Position numbers and translations under genes: made by a program. A stretch of DNA of 64,000 nucleotides, taken from Albimonas sp036154955 (lineage in GTDB: Bacteria > Pseudomonadota > Alphaproteobacteria > Rhodobacterales > Rhodobacteraceae). Shown piece after piece: positions 32,575 to 40,784 of the stretch. The notes under the pieces are model-generated. The model did not search any database. It worked only from the letters and a program-made list of their open reading frames with translations, and had not been told where the DNA came from. The stretch covers positions 26,452 to 90,451 of the forward strand of contig JAYZWL010000088.1 in assembly GCA_036154955.1 (NCBI GenBank). Reading direction: 5' to 3'. The stretch's first letter is position 1. Every line of letters begins with the position of its first letter.

Positions 32575-33384
32575 ATGAGCGAAGACATTCTCGACGTCGC
32601 GGGACGCGTGGCGCTGGTGACCGGCGCGGGACAGGGGGTCGGCCGGTCGATCGCCCTGCGGCTCGCCGCCCATGGCGCGGGCGCGGTGGCGGTGAACGAC
32701 TACCATCTCGACCGGGCCGAGGCCGTGGCGGCCGAGATCGAGGCCGCCGGCGGCAAGGCGATGGCGGTGCAGGCCGACGTCTCGGATTTCGAGGCGGTGA
32801 AGGAGATGACCGCGAAGGTCGCGGCCGCGCTCGGCCCCGTGGGCGTGCTGGTCAACAACGCCGGCAACCAGGGCGCCAACCCCTCCCCCCGGGTGCGGGA
32901 GCCGTTCTGGACCACTGGCCCGGATGTGTGGATGAGCTCCATCGGGGTCAATTTCCACGGCGTGCTGAACTGCACCAGCGCCGTGATCCCCGGCATGATC
33001 GAGCGCAACGCGCCGGGGCGGATCATCACCATCATCTCCGACGCCGGGCGCTATGGCGATTCCGGGCTGGAGATCTACGCCGGCGCCAAGGCCGGGGCCG
33101 CGGGCTTCATGCGCGCGGTGGCCCGCACCCTGGGGCGCAACCAGATCACCGCCAACTGCATCGCCATCGGGGCCACCATGTCGCCGACCGTGGGCCCGCG
33201 CATCGCCGCGGTGCGGGAGTCGAACCCAGAGCAATACAAGAAGATGTTCTCCGGCTACATCATCCGCCGGCCCGGAGAGCCGGACGAGATCGCCAACATG
33301 GCCCTGTTCCTCGCCTCCGACGCCAGCGCCTGGATCACCGGGCAGACCTACCCGGTGAACGGCGGCTTCACCCTGGCGCTATGA
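32575..33384 (+). CDS. Short-chain dehydrogenase/reductase, probably a 3-hydroxyacyl-CoA dehydrogenase
   Basis: A 269-residue classical SDR: TGAGQGVG (16-23), NNAG (94-97), catalytic S155, Y168 and K172 ('ISDAGRYGDSGLEIYAGAK') and a C-terminal 'TGQTYPVNGGF'. The neighbouring hydratase, dehydrogenase, thiolase-like and CoA-transferase genes suggest that it oxidises a hydroxyacyl-CoA in a beta-oxidation-like route, in the place of BbsC/BbsD. It is preceded by GGGAAGGA and by a type-A palindrome. Confidence 0.87.
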   Translation: MSEDILDVAGRVALVTGAGQGVGRSIALRLAAHGAGAVAVNDYHLDRAEAVAAEIEAAGGKAMAVQADVSDFEAVKEMTAKVAAALGPVGVLVNNAGNQGANPSPRVREPFWTTGPDVWMSSIGVNFHGVLNCTSAVIPGMIERNAPGRIITIISDAGRYGDSGLEIYAGAKAGAAGFMRAVARTLGRNQITANCIAIGATMSPTVGPRIAAVRESNPEQYKKMFSGYIIRRPGEPDEIANMALFLASDASAWITGQTYPVNGGFTLAL

Positions 33385-33391
33385 GCAGTCA

Positions 33392-33416
33392 GGCGGGGCC
33401 GTTCGGCGGCCCCGCC
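33392..33416. terminator. Bidirectional terminator hairpin between SDR and TetR genes
   Basis: A 10-bp perfect GC stem (33392-33401 with 33407-33416) and a 5-base TTCGG loop lie between the convergent stop codons at 33384 and 33435. Confidence 0.75.
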
Positions 33417-33434
33417 GCCCGGGCGCGGCGCGCT

Positions 33435-34079
33435 TCAGGCGGCGAGGTCGCGCCGCATCGCCTCGCAATGCGCGTCGCGCAGGGCGATGATGTCGGTGCC
33501 CTCGGGGTCGATCACCCATTGCATGATGCTGGCGCGCATGGTGCCGAGGATCATCGCCGCTTCGGCCTTCACATCGGCGTCGGCGCGGATCTCCCCCCGC
33601 TCGATCCCGGTATTCAGGTCCCGCTCCAACGTGCGGGTGGAACTGTCGTTCAGCTTGGCGATCGGCTGGGTCAGCGCCGGGTTGGTCAGCGCCTCCAGCA
33701 ACGAATATTGCAGCGCCGCCGCGCCCAGATCCGCGTCCTGCCCCGCCCGTTGCAGCAGGGTGCGGTCATAGGCGTGGAAAATGCGGGTCACCAGCGTCTC
33801 AAGCCCCGGCTCCGGCGCGTAGGTGCGGGCGACGCTGGTGGCGAAGCGCTTGGTGACATAGCTGACGATGGCCAGCAGCAGCCCCTGCTTGTCGCCGAAG
33901 TAATGCGCCGGCAGCCCGCGGCTGTAGCCGGCCGCGGCGCCGACCTCGGCCAGGGTCAGGCCGGCCGCGCCGTGCCTGGTGATGATGACCACGGCCGCCT
34001 GCAGCAGGGCGGCCTCCGCCTCCTCGCGCCGCTCGGCCTGGCGGCGCGGCTCGCGCGGGGTGTCGTCGGGCTCGGGCAT
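33435..34079 (-). CDS. TetR-family regulator 1 of the bbs-like cluster
   Basis: 214 residues, DNA-binding domain at about 20-65: 'LTLAEVGAAAGYSRGLPAHYFGDKQGLL'. The recognition segment AAGYSRGLP is identical to that of the divergent TetR at 34253-34876, so both probably bind the same sequence; the type-A palindromes around them are the natural candidates. I chose the ATG at 34079 (MPEPDD); an in-frame ATG at 34184 would add 35 unlikely residues. The ligand-binding half differs from that of its neighbour, so each may sense a different inducer, for example different acyl-CoAs. Confidence 0.88.
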   Translation of the reverse strand: MPEPDDTPREPRRQAERREEAEAALLQAAVVIITRHGAAGLTLAEVGAAAGYSRGLPAHYFGDKQGLLLAIVSYVTKRFATSVARTYAPEPGLETLVTRIFHAYDRTLLQRAGQDADLGAAALQYSLLEALTNPALTQPIAKLNDSSTRTLERDLNTGIERGEIRADADVKAEAAMILGTMRASIMQWVIDPEGTDIIALRDAHCEAMRRDLAA

Positions 34080-34252
34080 CGGGAACCTCGGAGGCTGCGG
34101 GTCGGGGGTCGATCCTACAGGAGACGGGGGGCGGAGCGCAAAGCCCCGCCGCCCCGCCCTGCCCGCCGCGCCGATCCGGCCCATGGCCCCGGCGAAGGCC
34201 CGCGTGTTAGGTTTCGCTTCCGAATGAGCGGACCGCGACGGAGGGGATCGGG

Positions 34253-34876
34253 GTGACGGCGACGAAAGCGGCGGCGACGACGCGGCGACGCACGCAGGAG
34301 GAGCGGCGGCGCGAGGCCGAAGGCCGCCTGCTCGACGCCGCCATCGCGCTGATCGCGCAACGCGGCATCCTGCAGACCTCCCTGGGCGACGTGGGCGAGG
34401 CGGCGGGCTACAGCCGCGGCCTGCCCAGCCACCATTTCAAGGCCAAGGCCGGGCTGATCGAGGCGGTGCGCGCCGAGATCCTGCGCCGCATGGCCGCCCT
34501 GCTGACGCCGCCCGCCGGGGTCAACGGGCTCGACGCGCTCAGCGCCGTGACCCGCGCCGTGATCGGCGCGGCGCAGGAGCCGCTGGCGAGCGCCTTCCTC
34601 GAATTCCAGAAGGCGGCGATGCCGCTCGACTCCCCCCACCGCCCCGCCCTGACCGCCTTCGCGCGGGAGGCGGCGGCGAAGCTCGAAGTCCACATCCGCG
34701 CCGGCCAGGCCACGGGCGGGATCCGGGCCGAGATCGACCCCCATGCGCAGGCGCAGCTTCTGCTCGCCAGCCTGCGCGGCGTGCTCGCCCAGCAGCTTCT
34801 GTCGGCCGCGCCGCCGCCGGCCGAAGCCGCCATCGCCACGCTCGACCAGCGCACCCGCCGCACGCTTTCGGCCTGA
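34253..34876 (+). CDS. TetR-family regulator 2 of the bbs-like cluster
   Basis: 207 residues starting at GTG 34253 (GAGGGG upstream), with an Arg/Lys-rich leader, then the HTH 'LGDVGEAAGYSRGLPSHHF'. It shares the recognition segment AAGYSRGLP with the divergent TetR 173 bases away. A type-A palindrome lies 54 bases after its stop, in front of the nitronate-monooxygenase-like/hydratase/dehydrogenase operon. No type-A site is visible in the gap between the two regulator genes, so neither is obviously autoregulated through it. Confidence 0.87.
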   Translation: MTATKAAATTRRRTQEERRREAEGRLLDAAIALIAQRGILQTSLGDVGEAAGYSRGLPSHHFKAKAGLIEAVRAEILRRMAALLTPPAGVNGLDALSAVTRAVIGAAQEPLASAFLEFQKAAMPLDSPHRPALTAFAREAAAKLEVHIRAGQATGGIRAEIDPHAQAQLLLASLRGVLAQQLLSAAPPPAEAAIATLDQRTRRTLSA

Positions 34877-34929
34877 GACCCTCCCTGCCCCGCAGGACCG
34901 CCCGCCAGTTTCCGCATCGCTGAATTTTA

Positions 34930-34949
34930 TTTGCTGGACGATCAGCAAA
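34930..34949. promoter_or_regulatory. Type-A palindrome, copy 3 (TetR operator candidate)
   Basis: TTTGCTGG-ACGA-TCAGCAAA, 8-4-8 with one mismatch, inside an AT-rich patch (34921-34960). It ends 86 bases before the start of the flavoprotein gene at 35035 and probably overlaps that operon's promoter. Confidence 0.78.
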
Positions 34950-35034
34950 TGCAATGCTAGCCAGATCGCAAGCAGGGCGACCCGAAGCGCCCGCATCGCC
35001 GCGCGGCCCGAACCGCAGGCAGGGAGGACGACCA

Positions 35035-36087
35035 ATGACCGCCACGCCCCGGCGCGCCACGCGGGTCACCGAGATGCTGGGCATCGCCCACCCGATCCTC
35101 GCCGGCGGCATGCAGTGGCTGTCGGACGCGCCCTATGTGGCCTCGGTGGTCAACGCCGGCGGCATGGGCTTCGTCACCTGCCGCTCCTACGGAACCGCCG
35201 ACGCCTTCCGCGCCGGCCTGCGCCAGTGCCGCGAGCTGACCGGCGGCGCGCCCTTCGGGGTGAACATCTCGGTCTCCGCCCGCTCCTCGGCCGAATCGAG
35301 CCAGGCGGAGATGATCCGCACCGCGCTCTCCGAAGGCGTGCGCCTGTTCGAGACCGCCTGCCGCGGCCCCGCCGACGCCCTGATCGCGGAGCTGAAGGAG
35401 GCCGGCGCCACCGTCATCCACAAATGCTCCACCCTCCGCCACGCGCTGGCGGCCGAACGCGCGGGCGCCGACATCCTCGGCATCGTGGGGCAGGAGGAAG
35501 GCGGCCATCCCGGCCCCGGCGACCTGTCGACCCTGACGCTGGCCGCCGCCGCCGCGCGCCGGCTGAGCGCGCCCTTCACGGTGGGCGGCGGGATCGGGTC
35601 CGGGGGCCAGATCCTCGCCCTGCTCGCCGCCGGCGCCGACGGGGTGGTGATGGGCTCCCGCCTGACGGTCGCCGAGGAATGCCACGGCCACCCCGGCTAC
35701 AAGGCCCGCATCGTCGAGGCGGACGAGACCTGCTCGATCACCGTGCTCCGCTCCATCGACGCGCTGGGCGGGGCCTGGCGGGTGCTGCGCAACGACACCT
35801 CGGCCGAGGTCGACCGGCTGGAGCGCGCCGGCGCCCGCGGCTTCGAGGACTACCGCCACCTGATCGCCGGCACGATCACCCGCGACCACGCCTATGCGAA
35901 GGGCGACTGGAACCGCGGCATGGTCTCGATCAGCCCCGCCGCCGGCTTCGCCGACCGGGTGGAGCCGATGGCCGCGATCTTCGCGCGGCTCCTGGACGAG
36001 ATGGACGCGGCCGAGGACCGGCTCGCGCGGATGAAGGCGCGCGCGACCGACGCCGCGCCGCGGATGAAGGAGGCGAGCGCCCGATGA
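35035..36087 (+). CDS. Nitronate monooxygenase / 2-nitropropane dioxygenase-like flavoprotein
   Basis: A 350-residue FMN barrel with 'AHPILAGGMQWLSDAPYVASVV', 'GADILGIVGQEEGGHPG' (H158, the expected catalytic His) and 'PFTVGGGIGSGGQI' plus 'ADGVVMGSRLTVAEEC'. Unlike the paralogue at 25504-26541 it keeps the His. In catabolic clusters such proteins may act as enoyl-CoA reductases rather than on nitronates. GGGAGGACG precedes the ATG. It overlaps the hydratase gene by ATGA. Confidence 0.88.
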   Translation: MTATPRRATRVTEMLGIAHPILAGGMQWLSDAPYVASVVNAGGMGFVTCRSYGTADAFRAGLRQCRELTGGAPFGVNISVSARSSAESSQAEMIRTALSEGVRLFETACRGPADALIAELKEAGATVIHKCSTLRHALAAERAGADILGIVGQEEGGHPGPGDLSTLTLAAAAARRLSAPFTVGGGIGSGGQILALLAAGADGVVMGSRLTVAEECHGHPGYKARIVEADETCSITVLRSIDALGGAWRVLRNDTSAEVDRLERAGARGFEDYRHLIAGTITRDHAYAKGDWNRGMVSISPAAGFADRVEPMAAIFARLLDEMDAAEDRLARMKARATDAAPRMKEASAR

Positions 36088-36884
36088 GCGACACCGAAAC
36101 CCAGGCCCCCCCGCGGGTGCTGACCGAACGGCGCGGCCCGATCCTGATCGTGACCATCAACCGCGCAGAGGCGAAGAACGCCTTCGACGCCGAGACGGCC
36201 GAGCAGATGAACGCCGCGATGGACCTGCTGGACCAGACCGACGAGCTGTTCGTCGGCGTGATCACGGGCGCGGGCGGCACGTTCTCGGCCGGCGCCGACC
36301 TCAAGGCCGCCCGCGCCGCGCGCGAAGCGGGGGCCGAGCGCAAGTCGCCCCCCCGCGGCGGCTTCGGCATCATGCGCGAGCCGCCCCGCAAGCCGCTGAT
36401 CGCGGCGGTGGAAGGGTTCGCGGTCGGCGGCGGCATGGAGCTGTGCCTGAGCTGCGACCTGGTGGTCGCCGCCGAGACCGCGAAATTCGGCCTGCCCGAG
36501 GTGCGCTGGAACGTGCTCGCCATCGGCGGCGGCCTGTTCCGCCTGCATCAGCGCATTCCCATGAACATCGCCATGGAGATGGCCCTGACCGCGACCCCGC
36601 GCGAGGCCGCCTTCCTGGAACGCTGGGGCTTCGTCAACAAGCTGACGCCCGAGGGCGGCGCGCTCGCCGGCGCGCTGGAACTGGCCGAAGCGATGCTGGT
36701 CAACGGACCCCGGGCGCTGGCTGCGACCAAGCGGATCATCCGCGCCTCCCGCGACTGGGCGACGGAGGCCGACTGCTGGGCCAACCAGATGCCGATCGCC
36801 AACACCGCCATCCAGTCCGAGGACACGATGGAGGGGCTGAAGGCCTTCGCCGAAAAGCGCCGGCCGGTCTGGAAGGGGCGCTGA
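36084..36884 (+). CDS. Enoyl-CoA hydratase (crotonase family)
   Basis: A 266-residue protein with the oxyanion-hole segments 'GGTFSAGADLKAAR' and 'GFAVGGGMELCLSCD', and both catalytic glutamates, E119 and E139 (LPEV), 20 residues apart as in true hydratases. It is coupled to the flavoprotein gene before it and lies 1 base from the acyl-CoA dehydrogenase gene after it. It would hydrate the enoyl-CoA made by that dehydrogenase. Confidence 0.92.
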   Translation: MSDTETQAPPRVLTERRGPILIVTINRAEAKNAFDAETAEQMNAAMDLLDQTDELFVGVITGAGGTFSAGADLKAARAAREAGAERKSPPRGGFGIMREPPRKPLIAAVEGFAVGGGMELCLSCDLVVAAETAKFGLPEVRWNVLAIGGGLFRLHQRIPMNIAMEMALTATPREAAFLERWGFVNKLTPEGGALAGALELAEAMLVNGPRALAATKRIIRASRDWATEADCWANQMPIANTAIQSEDTMEGLKAFAEKRRPVWKGR

Positions 36885-36885
36885 G

Positions 36886-38043
36886 ATGTACGACGAAGCC
36901 CGCCCCCTCCTGTTCCAGCTTCCCGACGAGGCGCGCGAGATCCAGCGCACCGTCGCGGCGCTGTCCGCCCGCCACCAGGACCCGCTGGAAGCGCGGATGC
37001 TGGCCGGCGAGACGCTGACCCGGGCGGACTATCGCCCGGGGCGGGAGGCGGCGAAGGCCGCCGGGCTCTGGGGGCTGGGCCTGCCGGCGGAGCTGGGCGG
37101 CGCCGACCTGCCGTTGCTGCACCGGCTGGCGGCGACCGAACAGGCCATGCGCTGCGTCGCGCCGCTGGAATTCGGCGGCGCGGTGTTCCCCGCCCTGCTG
37201 ACCTCCAACGCCGCGGTGAAGGCGAAATACCTGACCCGGGCGCTGAACGACGACCTGGTCGTCGCCTTCGCCCAGACCGAGGCCGGCGGCGGCGCCGATC
37301 CCGGCGCCGCGATCCGCACCCGCGCGGTCATGCGGGGCGGGCGCTGGGTGATCAACGGGTCCAAGACCTTCATCAGCCGCGTCGCCGCCGCCGACGTGAT
37401 CTTCGTGGTGGCGGTGACCGATGACGCGAAGCGTCAGCGCGGCGGCATCTCGCTCTTCGCCGTCGACCCCGACAATCCCGGCCTGCGCATCGGCCGCCGC
37501 ATCCCGGTGCTGGGCGGGCGGGAGGTCCACGAGCTCTACTTCGACGACTGCGCGGTCGACGCCGACATGATGCTCGGCGGCGAGGGCGCGGGCTTCCGCA
37601 ACGCCCAGATCGCGCTGTCGGCCGCGCGGTTCTCCGTCGGCGTGCGCAGCCTCGGCATCGCGCAGCGGGCCTATGAGATGATGGTGGCCCACGCGAAGAC
37701 CCGCGAGAGCTTCGGCGGCCCGCTGGCCGAGAAGCAGGCCGTCCAGGCGATGATCGTCGACAGCTGGATAGAGATCGAGCAGGTGCGCCTGCTGGCCTGG
37801 CAGGCGGCGGAAAAGGCGGATCACGGCCACGACGTCCGGATGGAGGCGGGCATGATCAAGATGCTGGGCACGGAGCTGTCCGCCCGCGTGCTTGACCGCG
37901 CGATCCAGATCCACGGCGCGGCGGGCGTCGCGCTGGACGGGCCGCTGGCCTATTTCTACGCCGAACAGCGTCCCAGCCGGATCTACGAGGGCCCCAGCGA
38001 GGTGCACAAGCATCACGTCATGGCCCGGCGCCTGCTGGCCTGA
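36886..38043 (+). CDS. Acyl-CoA dehydrogenase
   Basis: A 385-residue FAD flavoprotein with 'VAFAQTEAGGGADPGAAIRTRA', 'WVINGSKTFISRVAAADV' and the C-terminal catalytic-Glu motif 'RPSRIYEGPSEVHK' of the short/medium-chain type. It is the last gene of the operon that starts at 35035. Together with the CoA-transferases, hydratase, SDR and thiolase-like protein it would complete one beta-oxidation cycle, in the role of BbsG. Confidence 0.92.
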   Translation: MYDEARPLLFQLPDEAREIQRTVAALSARHQDPLEARMLAGETLTRADYRPGREAAKAAGLWGLGLPAELGGADLPLLHRLAATEQAMRCVAPLEFGGAVFPALLTSNAAVKAKYLTRALNDDLVVAFAQTEAGGGADPGAAIRTRAVMRGGRWVINGSKTFISRVAAADVIFVVAVTDDAKRQRGGISLFAVDPDNPGLRIGRRIPVLGGREVHELYFDDCAVDADMMLGGEGAGFRNAQIALSAARFSVGVRSLGIAQRAYEMMVAHAKTRESFGGPLAEKQAVQAMIVDSWIEIEQVRLLAWQAAEKADHGHDVRMEAGMIKMLGTELSARVLDRAIQIHGAAGVALDGPLAYFYAEQRPSRIYEGPSEVHKHHVMARRLLA

Positions 38044-38069
38044 CCCGGCTGACGCAGCGTCGAATAAAA

Positions 38070-38089
38070 CTTGCTTATTGATAAGCATA
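38070..38089. promoter_or_regulatory. Type-A palindrome, copy 4 (TetR operator candidate)
   Basis: CTTGCTTA-TTGA-TAAGCATA; the inner TGCTTA/TAAGCA arms are perfect. It lies in an AT-rich promoter patch 85 bases before the ABC substrate-binding-protein start, and links the importer to the same regulators as the enzyme operons. Confidence 0.72.
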
Positions 38090-38174
38090 TTGCTTGAGTG
38101 AAGCGCCGGCGCAAGACCGGCGCGCACAGCGCGAGAGGCGGAAAAGCCGCCCTCGAAACCCGGGAGGAGACCTC

Positions 38175-39827
38175 ATGTTCCGCATTCGTCGCGCGAGCTC
38201 GCGCGCACACTTCAATGGCGCGGCGTCGCGCGCATACGTCAACGGCGCGAGCTCGCGCGCACGCGTCAACAGCGCGGCTTCGCGCGCCAGCTATCTCAGC
38301 GCCTCGCCGCTGCTCGCCGCGGCCCTCGCCGTCGCCGCCCTGTCGCCGGCCCTGTCCCCCGCCGCGGCCCAGACCCCGCAGCGCGGCGGCACGCTGACCG
38401 TGGGTCTCGCCCAGGATCCGCTGACCGTGGACCCGATCCGCACCGGCAGCTTCACCGAACGCCAGTTCAACCGCCTGGTCTACGAGCCGCTGTTCGACAT
38501 CGCCGAGGACGGGACCACCGTGCCGTTCCTGGCCGAGTCCTACACGCTCTCCGACGACGGGCTGACCTATACGATCAAGCTGCGCCCCGGGATCCTGTTC
38601 CATGACGGAACCCCGCTCGACGCCGCCGCCGTGGCCGCGAACTGGGACCGCTTCGCCAATCCCGACAATCGCTGCCGCTGCCTCAACGACATGGCCGAGT
38701 TCGCCTCCTGGCGGGTGGTGGACGACCTGACCGTCGAGGCCGTGCTGAAGGAGCCCAACGTCGCCTTCCCCACCGTGCTCGCCGACGCGCCGGGCAACAT
38801 GGTCTCCCCCGCCGCCTTCAAGGCCGACCCGCAGGCCATCGGCACCAACCCGGTCGGCACCGGCCCGTTCAAGTTCGTGGAATGGGTGCGCGACGACCAC
38901 TTCGCCGCCGAGCGGTTCGAGGACTACTGGCAGGAGGGCAAACCCCTGCTCGACCGCGTGGTCCTGCGCGGCATCCAGAACACCGAGACCCTGCAGGCCG
39001 CCTTCCAGTCCGGCCAGACCCAGGTGATCCTCCAGCCCTCCGACCAGTTCGTGGCGCGGGTCAAGGACGACCCGGCCTATGAGGTGATGCGCCCCGGCGG
39101 CTTCGGCTACGAAGGCGTCTACATGAGCGTCTCGCAGCCGCCCTTCGACGACGTCCGCGTGCGCGAGGCGGTGGCCCGCGCCATGAACCGCCCGCTGATC
39201 GCCAAGACCCTGCTGTTCGGCCTGCGCACCCCCGCGGTCAGCCCCTTCGGCGTCGGCATGGCCGACCACAAGCCGGTGCCCGAATATCCCGAATACGACG
39301 AGGCCAAGGCCAAGGCGCTGGTCGAGGCCTATGGCAAGCCGGTCGAGTTCACCCTGATCTTCAACAACTCGCCCCAGACCCAGCGCTTCGCCCAGGTGCT
39401 TCAGCAGATGTGGGGCGCGGTCGGCATGAAGGTTACGCTGGAGCCGCTGGACCAGAACCGCATCGTGCAGAATGTGGTGGGCAAGCAGTTCCAGGCGGCG
39501 CTGTTCCGCTGGACCGGCCGCGCCGATCCGCACATGAACACCTACCGCTTCATGCACTCGCACTACGCGGATATCAGCCCGTCCTCCAACTACGGCCGCA
39601 TCAAGATCCCCGCGCTCGACGCCCTGCTCGACCAGGGCAAGGTGGAGCAGGATCCCGCCAAGCGCGCCGCGATCTACGAGGACGTCTCCCGCGTGCTGGC
39701 CAAAGAGCTGCCCTACGCCTTCACCTATTACGTGGAGGACTCGATCGTCGCCGCGAAGTCGGTGCATGGCTTCCAGTCCGTGCCCGACGGGCTGCTGCGC
39801 TTCGACGGGCTCTGGGTCGAGAAATGA
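38175..39827 (+). CDS. ABC transporter substrate-binding protein (dipeptide/oligopeptide type, SBP_bac_5)
   Basis: A 550-residue family 5 binding protein. The mature part starts near 'QTPQRGGTLTVGLAQDPLTVDP' and contains 'YEPLFDIAEDGTTVPFLAES' and 'LRPGILFHDGTPLDA'. The export signal is odd: before the hydrophobic core (about 45-62) lies a 36-residue extension of four 9-residue repeats (S9-S44, SRAxxNxAx). The ATG at 38175 has GGGAGGAG upstream; the unusual leader is in frame with it. It starts a five-gene importer operon preceded by a type-A palindrome. The cargo may be the compound degraded by the cluster rather than peptides. Confidence 0.9.
   Translation: MFRIRRASSRAHFNGAASRAYVNGASSRARVNSAASRASYLSASPLLAAALAVAALSPALSPAAAQTPQRGGTLTVGLAQDPLTVDPIRTGSFTERQFNRLVYEPLFDIAEDGTTVPFLAESYTLSDDGLTYTIKLRPGILFHDGTPLDAAAVAANWDRFANPDNRCRCLNDMAEFASWRVVDDLTVEAVLKEPNVAFPTVLADAPGNMVSPAAFKADPQAIGTNPVGTGPFKFVEWVRDDHFAAERFEDYWQEGKPLLDRVVLRGIQNTETLQAAFQSGQTQVILQPSDQFVARVKDDPAYEVMRPGGFGYEGVYMSVSQPPFDDVRVREAVARAMNRPLIAKTLLFGLRTPAVSPFGVGMADHKPVPEYPEYDEAKAKALVEAYGKPVEFTLIFNNSPQTQRFAQVLQQMWGAVGMKVTLEPLDQNRIVQNVVGKQFQAALFRWTGRADPHMNTYRFMHSHYADISPSSNYGRIKIPALDALLDQGKVEQDPAKRAAIYEDVSRVLAKELPYAFTYYVEDSIVAAKSVHGFQSVPDGLLRFDGLWVEK
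38199..38306 (+). repeat. Four 27-base tandem repeats in the signal-peptide coding region
   Basis: The units encode SRAHFNGAA, SRAYVNGAS, SRARVNSAA and SRASYLSAS, each with the core GCGAGCTCGCGCGCA or a close variant. They lie between the basic N-terminus and the hydrophobic core of the binding protein's signal sequence. Confidence 0.85.
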
Positions 39828-40783
39828 GGCGACTGCCGCGCCCGGTCCGGCTGGCGGGGAGCGTGGGTCTCACGCTCCTCGCCGCCTCGCTCGTCAGCTT
39901 CCTGCTGGTGGCCCTTCTGCCCGGCGACATCGCGCTGATCATCCTGGCCGACTCCGCGACGCCCGAGCGGGTGGCGGCGTTGCGCGCGGATCTCGGGCTC
40001 GATCAGCCGTTGCCGGTCCGCTACGTGCAGTGGCTGGGGGATGTGCTGTCGGGCGATTTCGGGCGCGGCGTGCATTCGGGCGTCCCCACGCTCGACCTGA
40101 TCCTCCAGCGCCTGCCGGTGACGCTGGAGCTGATCGTGCTCACCCAGATCCTGGCGCTCGGCATCGCCGTCCCGCTGGGGATCTGGAGCGCCTATCGACG
40201 CGGCCGGGCGGTGGATCACGCCACGCTCTCGGGCTGCCTCGCCTTTCTCTCCACCCCGCCTTTCGTGCTGGGGCTGCTGCTGATCTACGTCTTCGCGCTG
40301 AACCTGCGCTGGCTGCCCGCGACCGGCTTCTCGCCGCTGTCCGACGGGCTGGGCGCCAACCTGCGCTCGATGATCCTGCCGGTGGTGTCGCTGGCGATGA
40401 TCGAGGTGCCGGTCTACCTGCGCCTCCTGCGCTCCGAGATGATCGGGACGCTGCAGCAGAACTTCATCTCGCTCGCCCGCGGCATGGGCCTGCCCACCTG
40501 GCGGATCCTGTTCGAGAACGCGCTGCGCCCGTCCTCGCTCAACCTGATAACGGTCGTCGGCATCAACATGGGCCGGCTGATGGGCGGCGCCATCGTGATC
40601 GAGCAGATGTTCGCCCTGCCCGGCCTCGGCCAGCTGCTGGTGCAGTCGATCTACGCGCAGGACTATATCGTCCTGCAAGGCATCGTGCTGTTCGTCGCGG
40701 TGATGTTCGTGGCGATCAACCTGCTGACCGATCTGGTCTATTCGCTGGTCGACCCCCGCATTTCCATGGGCGGGAGGAGCTGA
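39824..40783 (+). CDS. ABC transporter permease, DppB type
   Basis: A 319-residue membrane protein with six predicted helices, 'LPGDIALIILADSATPERVAALRADLGLD' in the first periplasmic loop and the cytoplasmic EAA-type loop 'FISLARGMGLPTWRILFENALRPS'. It overlaps the binding-protein gene by ATGA. Confidence 0.92.
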   Translation: MRRLPRPVRLAGSVGLTLLAASLVSFLLVALLPGDIALIILADSATPERVAALRADLGLDQPLPVRYVQWLGDVLSGDFGRGVHSGVPTLDLILQRLPVTLELIVLTQILALGIAVPLGIWSAYRRGRAVDHATLSGCLAFLSTPPFVLGLLLIYVFALNLRWLPATGFSPLSDGLGANLRSMILPVVSLAMIEVPVYLRLLRSEMIGTLQQNFISLARGMGLPTWRILFENALRPSSLNLITVVGINMGRLMGGAIVIEQMFALPGLGQLLVQSIYAQDYIVLQGIVLFVAVMFVAINLLTDLVYSLVDPRISMGGRS

Positions 40784-40784
40784 C

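Noticed and set aside
28291..38089. Type-A repeats as a CRISPR-like or mobile repeat family
   Set aside because: The copies are kilobases apart, palindromic, differ at several positions and sit at promoters, which fits operators rather than an array or transposon.
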